From assembly GCA_002382605.1 (NCBI GenBank), contig DFYG01000021.1:1-13591 (forward strand): a stretch of DNA of 13,591 nucleotides, in the 5' to 3' direction. This DNA is from Synergistaceae bacterium UBA4088. Its GTDB lineage: Bacteria; Synergistota; Synergistia; Synergistales; Thermovirgaceae. Of the stretch, positions 1 to 6,512 are shown piece by piece. The first letter of the stretch is position 1. Each line of letters begins with the position of its first letter. The position numbers were made by a program, and so were the translations under genes. Below the pieces are notes generated by a model, which was not told the DNA's origin, made no database searches, and saw only the letters and a list, made by a program, of their open reading frames with translations.

Positions 1-1
1 T

Positions 2-460
2 TCTGAAATGAATTACACCAAGTACTCGATGGAGTTACGTTATTACTGGCCCCTTAGTAATTTCTTCCAGGGCCTTCTGGACCGCGAGATAGGTACCGAA
101 GATAATCCGGTCATTCTGGCGGCCCGCGCAAGGGCAGGTTACTCCTCGGGAGAACTGCCATGGTCCGAGCAGTATTTCGTGGGGGGAGGCAGAACGCTGA
201 GAGGCTACAGGGACGATGAGTTCAAGGGCAGCGAGATGGCGCTAGGGAACTTCGAGTTGCGTGTTCCTATCCAGGATGCCATCTCCCTCGTCGCCTTCTA
301 CGACATAGGCATGGCCTCCGATGATTCAGCCTTTTCCGATCTGATGAGCGGCTACGGCTTCGGTGTCCGTATCCAGACCCCGATGGGCAACCTCAGGGTC
401 GATTTTGCCACCGGCGAGAACGAAAACCGCACCCACTTCGGATTTGGAGAGATGTTCTAA
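2..460 (+). CDS. bamA: BamA / Omp85 outer-membrane assembly protein, C-terminal part (5' end cut by window)
   Basis: The reading frame is open through the left edge, so this is the 3' part of a longer gene; the first ATG at 8 is internal. The visible 152 or so residues are the end of an Omp85 beta-barrel, the channel subunit that folds and inserts outer-membrane proteins. The hallmark loop-6 motif appears as GGGRTLRGY (LRGY, about residues 64-67 counted from the ATG at 8; the family usually has V/I-RG-F/Y). It is followed by alternating amphipathic strands, and the protein ends in GFGEMF with the C-terminal Phe typical of the beta-signal. POTRA domains would lie upstream of the window. Position just before lpx genes is the usual bamA setting and favours BamA over TamA or another Omp85 member, though the missing N-terminus leaves this open. 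Its stop codon abuts the next gene with no gap. Confidence 0.88.
   Translation, partial: SEMNYTKYSMELRYYWPLSNFFQGLLDREIGTEDNPVILAARARAGYSSGELPWSEQYFVGGGRTLRGYRDDEFKGSEMALGNFELRVPIQDAISLVAFYDIGMASDDSAFSDLMSGYGFGVRIQTPMGNLRVDFATGENENRTHFGFGEMF
446..451 (+). promoter_or_regulatory. Ribosome binding site for the TTG-started gene at 461
   Basis: GGAGAG lies inside the last codons of bamA, 9 nt before the TTG at 461. It supports TTG as the real start, because that start gives a complete signal peptide and no closer ATG does. Confidence 0.6.
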
Positions 461-1729
461 TTGCAGGAGAAAAAAAAGACAGAAAGCATCATTATCATTT
501 CGAGGGCCGCGGCTGTCTTTTTTGCCGTGGCCCTTCTTCTCGCGGGACCGGCTTCTGCTTCGGTGTCTGTTCGCGGGACTCCCGAGTGGATCAGGCCGAC
601 GATATCCGGCCCCATGGGAGCGGTATGGGATGAGATAAAGGGGACGGGGGATCCGCGGCAGAACAGACAGATGCTCGAGATCGTCATTGAAAGGCTGTTC
701 CCGGGGATCAGGATCATGGAGATAGGTATTGCCGGAGAGGATCTCATTCTTGATCTCTCCTTCGACGATCCGCCCCCCGGCGGATGGCTGGTCCGTGTCG
801 AACAGCCAGACCTGATCCCCGAGCTCCGCGCTCTCTTTGCGGATGACATCGGGGACGCTGCGGACATCCTCCGGGAGATGATAGCTCAGCTTCCGTTAGA
901 GTCTATCGCATGGGCCGGGCAGGCATTTCAGAGCTCGGCAGGATCCCTTCTGGGAGAACGCGTTCCAGGCTGGTTTCCCTTCCTTATCTTCATGCAGGCC
1001 CCGAACGGTTCACTGGAAGTCGCGGTCAGTTTTCAGGCTCTTCCACCGGTCGTTGTGGCCTACTCCCCGAGAATCAGTTCGAGGACGCTGCCGAGGGTCC
1101 TTCAATCGGAGGTTGTCGACAACGCTCTGGAGGTTCTTTCCCCGTTCATCGGTCTCCCCGGTGCCTGGGTAAGTCACCATGAAGACCGGATAGAGGAGAT
1201 GGTCGCTTCAGCGCTTGAAAGAAGATGGGCTTCGCGGGACATTAAAGGCAAAGTGACAGTAGGGATAACTCCTGAACGGATCGCTCCTGTCGACATAAAG
1301 GTTGAGAGTGGAAGGTATACCCTCCAGGCATGGGCCGCGATCCACATGGGCTCCGATGAAAGATATCCGGAGATAGGCATCCACCTGGGGCGCAGAACGG
1401 CCCCATTGCGGGGTTGGGACCTGGAACTGTACGGCGAGTGGGTAGCCAGGACCAACGATCTCAGCGTTGAGAGCCGCTGGGGGGCAAGATGGTCTGCATG
1501 GCCCGATATCTGGGTAGGCTTTGAACTGGCGTATCCCGGGGAGAATCTCTGGTACAGGGTATGGCTCGAGGAGATCCTCCCGAGGGTCTACCTTTGGGGG
1601 CGCGTGAACAACGAAGGGGACGCTGTCGCCGGGATCGGGTGGCGTTTCGGGGGGTACCTTGCCTGGGAGCTGTATTATGATAACAGTGATGAGGACAGGA
1701 TAAGCGTGAGGCTGGTGGGCAATCTATAA
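461..1729 (+). CDS. Secreted, beta-rich outer-membrane-associated protein of unknown function
   Basis: I do not recognise this 422-residue protein. It starts at TTG, directly after the bamA stop, with GGAGAG 9 nt upstream. The N-terminus is a classical signal peptide: basic KKK, a hydrophobic stretch at about residues 10-29 and an ASA site at 31-33, so it should be exported. Residues 65-270 alternate short helices and strands. The segments around 70-100 and 216-282, a helix followed by two strands, look loosely POTRA-like, but this is only an impression. From about residue 285 to the end there are 10-12 short amphipathic strands rich in Trp, Tyr and Gly, resembling an outer-membrane barrel or a large beta-sheet. 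The protein ends in VGNL, without the terminal aromatic of a standard beta-signal. It occupies the slot between bamA and lpxD where ompH/skp often lies, which suggests a role in envelope assembly. A diverged Omp85 or patatin-barrel relative is an alternative. Function unknown. Confidence 0.8.
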   Translation: MQEKKKTESIIIISRAAAVFFAVALLLAGPASASVSVRGTPEWIRPTISGPMGAVWDEIKGTGDPRQNRQMLEIVIERLFPGIRIMEIGIAGEDLILDLSFDDPPPGGWLVRVEQPDLIPELRALFADDIGDAADILREMIAQLPLESIAWAGQAFQSSAGSLLGERVPGWFPFLIFMQAPNGSLEVAVSFQALPPVVVAYSPRISSRTLPRVLQSEVVDNALEVLSPFIGLPGAWVSHHEDRIEEMVASALERRWASRDIKGKVTVGITPERIAPVDIKVESGRYTLQAWAAIHMGSDERYPEIGIHLGRRTAPLRGWDLELYGEWVARTNDLSVESRWGARWSAWPDIWVGFELAYPGENLWYRVWLEEILPRVYLWGRVNNEGDAVAGIGWRFGGYLAWELYYDNSDEDRISVRLVGNL

Positions 1730-1751
1730 GCCGGCGATAATTCCGGGGCTT

Positions 1752-1758
1752 GAGAGGG
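1752..1758 (+). promoter_or_regulatory. Ribosome binding site deciding the lpxD start
   Basis: GAGAGGG lies 6 nt before the ATG at 1765. A TTG at 1750 is in frame, but this site sits downstream of it, so ATG 1765 is preferred. The 35-nt gap 1730-1764 holds nothing else convincing. Confidence 0.6.
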
Positions 1759-1764
1759 CTGGAC

Positions 1765-2823
1765 ATGGATCTGATAAAGGAGTATACAATAACTCGTATC
1801 GCGGAATTGACAGGTGGGAACGCAGTCGGAGACGTGGGCCGGGTGATCAAGGGGATTCAGGGTCCCGGAGGCACCGATCCGGACCTTATTGTCGTCTGCC
1901 GAAAAACCGGGAATCTTACAGGTGTCGGCGCCGGCGTGCCGGTGATCGCGTCCAGCGGGTCCATACCGGGTGGGGTCTCGGGAGTAGAGGTTCCTGATGT
2001 CGAAAAGGCTTTCGCGGAAGTTCTGGGACTTTTCAGATCTGAAAGGTCTTACGAGCCGGGTGTTCATTTTTCCGCCGTTGTCGACCCGGGGGCCTGTGTT
2101 TCCCCCTCTGCCTGTATAGGCCCGCTCTGCTGCCTGGGAGAAGGGTGCGATATAGGGGATGATGTCGTCCTGGAGGCCCAGGTATTCGTCTCCCCCGGTG
2201 TTCGTATCGGACCCCGTACCCTGGTGGAGGCCAATGTGGTACTGCGGGACAGGACGCTCATAGGCGGGGACTGCATCATCCACTCCGGCGCAGTCATAGG
2301 CTGTGACGGTTTCGGCTTCCTTCCCGATTTTGACAAAGGGCACGTCAAGATCCCCCAGATCGGAAGGGTCCACATCGGCGACCACGTAGAGATAGGAGCG
2401 TGCGTCACGATCGACAGGGCTACCGTCGAAGAAACCGTTATTGGAAGCGGTACCGTTATTGATGATCACGTCCACGTAGGACACAACGCCCGCATCGGAG
2501 AGAACTGCATCCTTATTGCCATGACCGGCATTGCCGGAAGCGCAGTATTGAAAGACGGAGTGATCATGGCAGCGAGAAGCGGAGTGGCTGATCATGTCAC
2601 GGTGGGAGAACGTGCGCAGGTGGCTGCCAATGGCGGGGCCACCCGGGACGTTCCGCCCGGCGCTACTGTATCAGGCTTTCCGGCGAGGGATCACAGGGAG
2701 GAACTCAGGAAGCAGGCTTTTATTCGCAAACTCCCCGGGTTATCCGAGGCGGTCAAGGCCCTTCGCGCCGAGTTCGATGCCCTGAAAGAGAAGCTCAATG
2801 GCAAAAACGCTGAAGATAATTGA
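1765..2823 (+). CDS. lpxD: LpxD, UDP-3-O-acylglucosamine N-acyltransferase
   Basis: LpxD transfers a 3-hydroxyacyl chain from ACP to the 2-amino group of UDP-3-O-acyl-glucosamine, the third step of lipid A synthesis, in the cytoplasm. The 352-residue product has the three-part LpxD build. An N-terminal uridine-binding domain spans about 1-100. A left-handed beta-helix of hexapeptide repeats (many I-G-x-x-x-x-I units) spans about 105-295. A C-terminal helical tail ends in a Lys/Glu-rich stretch. The diagnostic CDGFGF motif lies at about 180-185. The probable catalytic base is H240 in VGHNARIG, matching E. coli H239. GIAGSA and ANGGATRDVPPG follow, as in the family. Start ATG 1765 is chosen over the in-frame TTG at 1750 because of the GAGAGGG spacing. 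The 3' end overlaps lpxC by 26 nt, so the two are probably translationally coupled. Confidence 0.96.
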   Translation: MDLIKEYTITRIAELTGGNAVGDVGRVIKGIQGPGGTDPDLIVVCRKTGNLTGVGAGVPVIASSGSIPGGVSGVEVPDVEKAFAEVLGLFRSERSYEPGVHFSAVVDPGACVSPSACIGPLCCLGEGCDIGDDVVLEAQVFVSPGVRIGPRTLVEANVVLRDRTLIGGDCIIHSGAVIGCDGFGFLPDFDKGHVKIPQIGRVHIGDHVEIGACVTIDRATVEETVIGSGTVIDDHVHVGHNARIGENCILIAMTGIAGSAVLKDGVIMAARSGVADHVTVGERAQVAANGGATRDVPPGATVSGFPARDHREELRKQAFIRKLPGLSEAVKALRAEFDALKEKLNGKNAEDN

Positions 2824-3625
2824 CAAGGTCAGCTTTAGAGGGACGGGCATACATAGCGGCAAGCCCTGCGAGGTAATGCTCCGCCCGGGGGAGGGCAGCG
2901 GCATTTTTTTCGATCTTCCGGGAGGGCTTTTCCCGATAGGGTCGGCCGATTGCGACGGAACCAGGAGAGGGACACGCCTTACCTTCCCGGACGGGAGCGA
3001 AGTGCTTACCGTAGAGCACCTCATCGGCTCTCTTGCGGGCCTCGGGGTCTGGAGCGCGGTCATTTCCCCGAGAGGTCCGGAGATCCCGGCCATGGATGGA
3101 AGCGGACTTGTGTTTTCGGAGGGCATCGCGAGAGCGGCCGGACCGGGCGAGGATATGAAGCCGGTTACTGTAACACGCGAGATAGCGTTCACGGATCCTT
3201 CAGGAGGTGGGTTCATCTCGGTGGTCCCGTCCGATCTCTTTGAGATCACCTGCATGATAAAGTACGAGACGAAAGCCATCGGCTGCCAGGTTTTCGAGGG
3301 AGTCGTCACACCCGAAACCTTCCTGGAGGAGATCGCTCCGGCCAGGACTTTTGTCCTCACTTCAGAGATAGAAAGTATACTGGAACGCGGTCTCGGACAG
3401 GGAGGCGCCGCGGACAACGTGCTGGTGATCGATGACGTTGTAATGCATGCCCCGGGCCACCTCCGTATCCCGGATGAGCCGGTGCGCCACAAGGTGCTGG
3501 ATCTTATCGGCGACCTGGCCACCGTCGGGACCCCCCTGAGGGGGCGTGTCGTAGCGTACAGGTCCGGTCATGATATGCACCTTGAACTTTCGCGGAGGAT
3601 CCGCAGGAGTCTGCTCTCCGCCTGA
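2798..3625 (+). CDS. lpxC: LpxC, UDP-3-O-acyl-N-acetylglucosamine deacetylase
   Basis: LpxC is the zinc-dependent hydrolase that removes acetate from UDP-3-O-acyl-GlcNAc, the committed step of lipid A synthesis. At 275 residues it is shorter than E. coli LpxC (305), with the loss mainly at the C-terminus. Expected residues are present: E73-H74 in VEHLIGSL (catalytic Glu and first zinc His), H231 and D235 in RHKVLDLIGD (remaining zinc ligands), and H258 in RSGHDMH (matching E. coli H265). The substrate-binding landmarks MDGSG (99-103), ARTFVLTSEIE (182-192) and RGLGQGGAADN (197-207) are also clear. The N-terminal GTGIHSGK motif fixes the start at ATG 2798, inside the end of lpxD. In other diderms LpxC is controlled by proteolysis; no FtsH-type tail can be judged here. 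It is separate from fabZ (19-nt gap), unlike the LpxC-FabZ fusions of Bacteroidota. Confidence 0.97.
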   Translation: MAKTLKIIDKVSFRGTGIHSGKPCEVMLRPGEGSGIFFDLPGGLFPIGSADCDGTRRGTRLTFPDGSEVLTVEHLIGSLAGLGVWSAVISPRGPEIPAMDGSGLVFSEGIARAAGPGEDMKPVTVTREIAFTDPSGGGFISVVPSDLFEITCMIKYETKAIGCQVFEGVVTPETFLEEIAPARTFVLTSEIESILERGLGQGGAADNVLVIDDVVMHAPGHLRIPDEPVRHKVLDLIGDLATVGTPLRGRVVAYRSGHDMHLELSRRIRRSLLSA

Positions 3626-3630
3626 TAAGG

Positions 3631-3637
3631 AAAGGAG
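3631..3637 (+). promoter_or_regulatory. Ribosome binding site deciding the fabZ start
   Basis: AAAGGAG sits in the lpxC-fabZ gap, 7 nt before ATG 3645. The frame is open 25 codons further upstream into lpxC, but this strong site places the true start at 3645. Confidence 0.75.
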
Positions 3638-3644
3638 AATTACG

Positions 3645-4091
3645 ATGCTTGACATCCATAAGATATTCAAGTCGCTCCCCCACAGGTATCCCTTTCTTCT
3701 CGTAGACAGGATCCTCGAGATCGACAGTGAAAGGGTCATTGGGCTGAAAAACGTTACCATCAACGAGCCGTTCTTCCAAGGTCACTTCCCGGCCGAGCCT
3801 GTCATGCCAGGAGTTCTCATTCTGGAAGCCATGGGGCAGGTGGCGGGAATGCTTATAACCCGGCTCCCGGAAATGGCCGGCGTGACGATATACCTTACAT
3901 CCGTAGAGAAGGCACGCCTGCGGAAACCGGTAGTTCCAGGTGATCAACTGGTCACTGAGGCCCGCGTTGTCAAGATCAGGGGGAGGGTCGGCAAGGTCCG
4001 TACCGTGGCCCGTGTGGGTGACAGTATCGTGGCCGAAGCGATCCTCGGGTTTGTCCTGGCGCCCCGGCTCACGGGGGAAATGGACGAATGA
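3645..4091 (+). CDS. fabZ: FabZ, 3-hydroxyacyl-ACP dehydratase
   Basis: FabZ dehydrates 3-hydroxyacyl-ACP to trans-2-enoyl-ACP in fatty acid elongation. It draws on the same 3-hydroxyacyl-ACP pool that LpxA and LpxD consume, which is why it is often kept in lpx operons. The 148-residue product is a single hot-dog fold of normal length. The HRYPFLLVDRI signature lies at 13-23. The catalytic pair is H47 in GHFPAEPVMPG and E61 in LILEAMGQ, at the same 14-residue spacing as in E. coli. Start ATG 3645 is preferred because AAAGGAG lies 7 nt upstream and the extra N-terminal codons of the longer frame are lpxC sequence. The stop overlaps the lpxA start as ATGA, a classical coupling arrangement. Confidence 0.97.
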   Translation: MLDIHKIFKSLPHRYPFLLVDRILEIDSERVIGLKNVTINEPFFQGHFPAEPVMPGVLILEAMGQVAGMLITRLPEMAGVTIYLTSVEKARLRKPVVPGDQLVTEARVVKIRGRVGKVRTVARVGDSIVAEAILGFVLAPRLTGEMDE

Positions 4092-4891
4092 GTGTTTTTG
4101 TCCACCCTTCTTCGATAGTCTCAAACGAGGCGCGTATAGGAGATGGAGCCTGGATAGGCCCTTTTTGCGTAATAGGGGCGGATGTCGAGATAGGTGAAGG
4201 AACCCGTCTTGAAGGGTACGTGCGGATCCTCGAATATGTCCGGGTAGGGAACCGGTGCAGGATCTTCGAGAACGTCGTACTTGGGGGCGAGCCCCAGGAT
4301 CTCGCTTTCAAGGGTGAGCGTTCTTTCGCCAGGATAGGAGACGATGTCACGCTCCGTGAGAACGTGACGGTTCACAGGGGAAGCGGTGAGGATTCAGTTA
4401 CGTCCATAGGGAACGGCACCTGGATGATGGCGGGGTCGCACGCGGGACACAACGCGGCCGTCGGCGCAAATTGCGTCCTGGCCAACGGTGTGGGGCTCTC
4501 CGGATACTCCAGTGTCGGGGACGGGTCTGTCCTGGGAGGAATATCGGGCCTGCACCAGTTCGTCAGGGTCGGGCGCTTCTGCATGATCGGAGGACTTACC
4601 AAGGTGGTAAAGGATATCCCGCCGTTCACTCTGGCCGACGGACACCCGGCGAGGATACACGGTCTGAATGTTATAGGACTTCGGCGGAACGGGTTTTCAC
4701 AGGAGCAGAGGGCAGCGGTCAAGAGAGTCTACAGAGAGATATTCGACCCGTCGACGCGGGTCAAGGATGCCGTCAGGCGGATAGAGGAGACCTCGCCCGG
4801 GGATCTCCATATCCTGGAGATACTTGAATTCCTCCGTTCCACGAAACGCGGCATCACTCCATGGGGAAGCAGGGGAGAAAAGGATGATTAA
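4088..4891 (+). CDS. lpxA: LpxA, UDP-N-acetylglucosamine 3-O-acyltransferase
   Basis: LpxA performs the first lipid A step, moving a 3-hydroxyacyl chain from ACP to the 3-OH of UDP-GlcNAc. The 267-residue length matches the family. Residues 1-190 form a left-handed beta-helix of hexapeptide repeats, and about 195-255 form the C-terminal helical domain. Landmarks are GEPQDLAFKGE (67-77), VTVHRG (93-98), the probable catalytic base H121 in SHAGHNAAVG with H118 three residues earlier (E. coli H125 and H122), LHQF with H156 (E. coli H160), and GLRRNGFS before the C-terminal domain. The position equal to the E. coli acyl-length ruler Gly173 is Gly169, which predicts a long (about C14) hydroxyacyl donor. 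The gene starts inside the fabZ stop (ATGA), with GGGGGA about 9 nt upstream. Its end overlaps kdsC by 8 nt. Confidence 0.97.
   Translation: MSVFVHPSSIVSNEARIGDGAWIGPFCVIGADVEIGEGTRLEGYVRILEYVRVGNRCRIFENVVLGGEPQDLAFKGERSFARIGDDVTLRENVTVHRGSGEDSVTSIGNGTWMMAGSHAGHNAAVGANCVLANGVGLSGYSSVGDGSVLGGISGLHQFVRVGRFCMIGGLTKVVKDIPPFTLADGHPARIHGLNVIGLRRNGFSQEQRAAVKRVYREIFDPSTRVKDAVRRIEETSPGDLHILEILEFLRSTKRGITPWGSRGEKDD
4871..4877 (+). promoter_or_regulatory. Ribosome binding site deciding the kdsC start
   Basis: AGGGGAG, inside the end of lpxA, lies 6 nt before ATG 4884. The same frame is open from 4824, but only 4884 has this spacing and begins right at the HAD motif as the family does. Confidence 0.7.
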
Positions 4892-5363
4892 ACTCTTCGT
4901 CATGGATGTGGACGGCACGATGACGGACGGCGCCGTTTACCTCGATGGGAGCGGCGGAGAATTCAAGCGCTTCGATGTAAGGGATGGTCTCGGAATATCC
5001 ATGCTGATCCATTCCGGCGTGGAGACGGCGATAATCAGCGGCCGCTTTTCGGATGTGACCGGGCGCCGGGCCGGAGAACTCGGGATATCCGATATCTTCC
5101 AGGGAGTGAAGGACAAACTCGCCGTGCTTCGTGAACTTGCGGAGAGGAAGTGCCTGGCACCCGAAGAGGTTGCCTATATCGGGGACGACGTGAACGACTG
5201 TTCCTGCATTCTCTGGGCCGGAAGGGGTTTTGCCCCGTCCGACGCCAGACCTGAGACCAGGGAAGCCGCGGACATTGTCCTGAGATCTCCCGGAGGTTAT
5301 GGGGCTGTCCGCGAAGCTGTGGAGCACGTTCTTGAACTCAACAGGAATGGTTTTTTCAAATGA
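4884..5363 (+). CDS. kdsC: KdsC, 3-deoxy-D-manno-octulosonate 8-phosphate phosphatase (HAD family)
   Basis: KdsC dephosphorylates Kdo-8-phosphate to Kdo, the inner-core sugar attached to lipid A. The 159-residue product is a cap-less HAD phosphatase of the KdsC/YrbI type. HAD motif I is DVDGTMTDG (nucleophile D8, acid/base D10). Motif II is IISGR. The conserved Lys is in FQGVKDKL, and motif III is YIGDDVND. The C-terminal GGYGAVREAVE is the KdsC tail that reaches into the neighbouring active site of the tetramer. It is slightly short at the N-terminus compared with E. coli KdsC (188). The start at 4884 is favoured by AGGGGAG and overlaps lpxA by 8 nt. Kdo synthase (kdsA) and the isomerase (kdsD) are not in the window, but kdsB begins at its right edge. 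A general sugar phosphatase is possible but less likely in this setting. Confidence 0.93.
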   Translation: MIKLFVMDVDGTMTDGAVYLDGSGGEFKRFDVRDGLGISMLIHSGVETAIISGRFSDVTGRRAGELGISDIFQGVKDKLAVLRELAERKCLAPEEVAYIGDDVNDCSCILWAGRGFAPSDARPETREAADIVLRSPGGYGAVREAVEHVLELNRNGFFK

Positions 5364-6499
5364 CCCGGGAGCGACCTGTCAAGAAAAAAAAGTCCCATTG
5401 GGGACAGCCGGTCAGGACGCTGGACAGATATCTGGTTTCCCAGATGGGGAACTCGTTCCTGTTCGGAGTGCTCGTCTTCTCCGTGCTCCTTGTAGCCGGT
5501 GACCTGCTCTTTCAGATCGCCAATCTTGTGATCGACAAGGGGATATCGCTGGGGGTCGTGACCAGGCTCTTCGTATATAAACTGCCGGAGGTTGTTGTCA
5601 TGACCCTCCCGATGGCCTCGCTCCTCTCCGCGCTCCTTACGTTCGGGCGCCTGTCTTCGCAGAGCGAAATAGTGGCCCTCAGGGCGGCGGGGATATCGTT
5701 CGGCAGGATCATCCGGCCTGTATTTGTCGCATCTGTTCTGGTGTCCCTTGGCGCCATGCTTCTGAACGAGACGATAGTTCCAATGAGCAACAAGGCCGCG
5801 GAAAACATCATGCGCTACGAGATAGCCAAGGAGCGCCCCACCCTGCTCCGGGAACAGGTCTTCCTGCGCGACGAGAGCGGGGGGTTCCTCCAGAGGGTGA
5901 TATACATATCAAAGTTGAGACAGAATCTCGGGACGATGGAGGACATCCTCGTCCAGGAGTTCGATCAGGGATCGATGAACAGAATAATATCCGCGAAACG
6001 AGGTACGTGGGGGAACGGTGAGTGGTGGCTCGAGGACGGGAAGGTCTTCGAAGTTCTTGAGGACAGGTCCGTGAACCTGCTTTTTTCCTTCGCACGCCAG
6101 AAGCTCCCCCTCCTCCTCGGCCCGTCCGAGGTGGCGCGCACTTTCCAGAGACCAGCTGATATGAGTGCCTGGCAGTTGTGGGGGCACATAAGCGTTATGA
6201 ACAAGCAGGGAGCCGACCTTGCGCCCTTGCGGGTCCTTTTCCACCTGAAACTGGCAATTCCATGGGCATGCGTCATCCTCGCGGTCCTGGGGGCTTCTCT
6301 CGGTGTTGGTCCCCAGCGCTCCGGAGCGGGGATGGGGCTGGCCATGAGCGTCCTTATCGTTTTCGCCTATTACGTTGTCATGTCGTTCTCCCGTTCATTC
6401 GGCGAGGGCGGTTATCTGCCTCCGGTAGTCGCGGCATGGGCTCCCAACATAATCTTCCTTGTTATCGCTGGATTGCTTGTACGATCCGCCGACAGATAG
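5360..6499 (+). CDS. lptF/lptG: LptF/LptG-family permease (YjgP/YjgQ), LPS export ABC transporter subunit
   Basis: LptF and LptG are the inner-membrane subunits of LptB2FG, which extracts LPS and passes it to the periplasmic bridge. The 379-residue protein has the family layout: a basic N-terminus (KKKK at 8-11), three membrane segments at about 31-57, 67-95 and 118-138, a periplasmic beta-jellyroll at about 140-290, and three more segments at about 293-313, 322-343 and 354-374. The coupling-helix signature SQSEIVALRAAGIS lies at 100-113. LptF and LptG are hard to tell apart by eye, so the exact name is left open. Only one such gene is here; the partner and the LptB ATPase would have to be elsewhere. 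It begins inside the kdsC stop (ATGA) with no clear ribosome binding site, so it probably depends on coupling. An A8 run (5384-5391) lies near its 5' end. Confidence 0.93.
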   Translation: MTRERPVKKKKSHWGQPVRTLDRYLVSQMGNSFLFGVLVFSVLLVAGDLLFQIANLVIDKGISLGVVTRLFVYKLPEVVVMTLPMASLLSALLTFGRLSSQSEIVALRAAGISFGRIIRPVFVASVLVSLGAMLLNETIVPMSNKAAENIMRYEIAKERPTLLREQVFLRDESGGFLQRVIYISKLRQNLGTMEDILVQEFDQGSMNRIISAKRGTWGNGEWWLEDGKVFEVLEDRSVNLLFSFARQKLPLLLGPSEVARTFQRPADMSAWQLWGHISVMNKQGADLAPLRVLFHLKLAIPWACVILAVLGASLGVGPQRSGAGMGLAMSVLIVFAYYVVMSFSRSFGEGGYLPPVVAAWAPNIIFLVIAGLLVRSADR

Positions 6500-6512
6500 G
6501 TGGTGACATTAA

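Noticed and set aside
1659..1681. Promoter-like TTGCCT and TATTAT/TATGAT near the end of the unknown gene
   Set aside because: The spacing between the boxes is far below 16-18 nt and the sequence is coding, so no promoter is called.
1731..1750. Small CCGG...CCGG inverted repeat in the gap before lpxD
   Set aside because: Only four pairs with an eight-base loop and no U-tract; too weak for a terminator.
1675..2595. 306-codon open frame on the minus strand across lpxD
   Set aside because: It lies wholly antisense to an unambiguous lpxD, has low-complexity composition without family motifs, and is a by-product of high GC codon use.
2820..2825. Perfect -35-like TTGACA at the lpxD-lpxC overlap (another at 3649-3654)
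   Set aside because: No -10-like hexamer occurs 16-18 nt downstream in either case; chance matches inside coding sequence.
3532..3544. CCCCC-TGA-GGGGG inverted repeat near the end of lpxC
   Set aside because: A five-pair stem with a 3-nt loop inside coding sequence and no T-run after it; the codons encode the conserved GTPLRGRVV region, so it is not a terminator.
3570..3644. In-frame upstream extension of fabZ into lpxC, hinting at an LpxC-FabZ link
   Set aside because: The extension is in a different frame from lpxC, lacks FabZ homology, and a strong ribosome binding site precedes ATG 3645.
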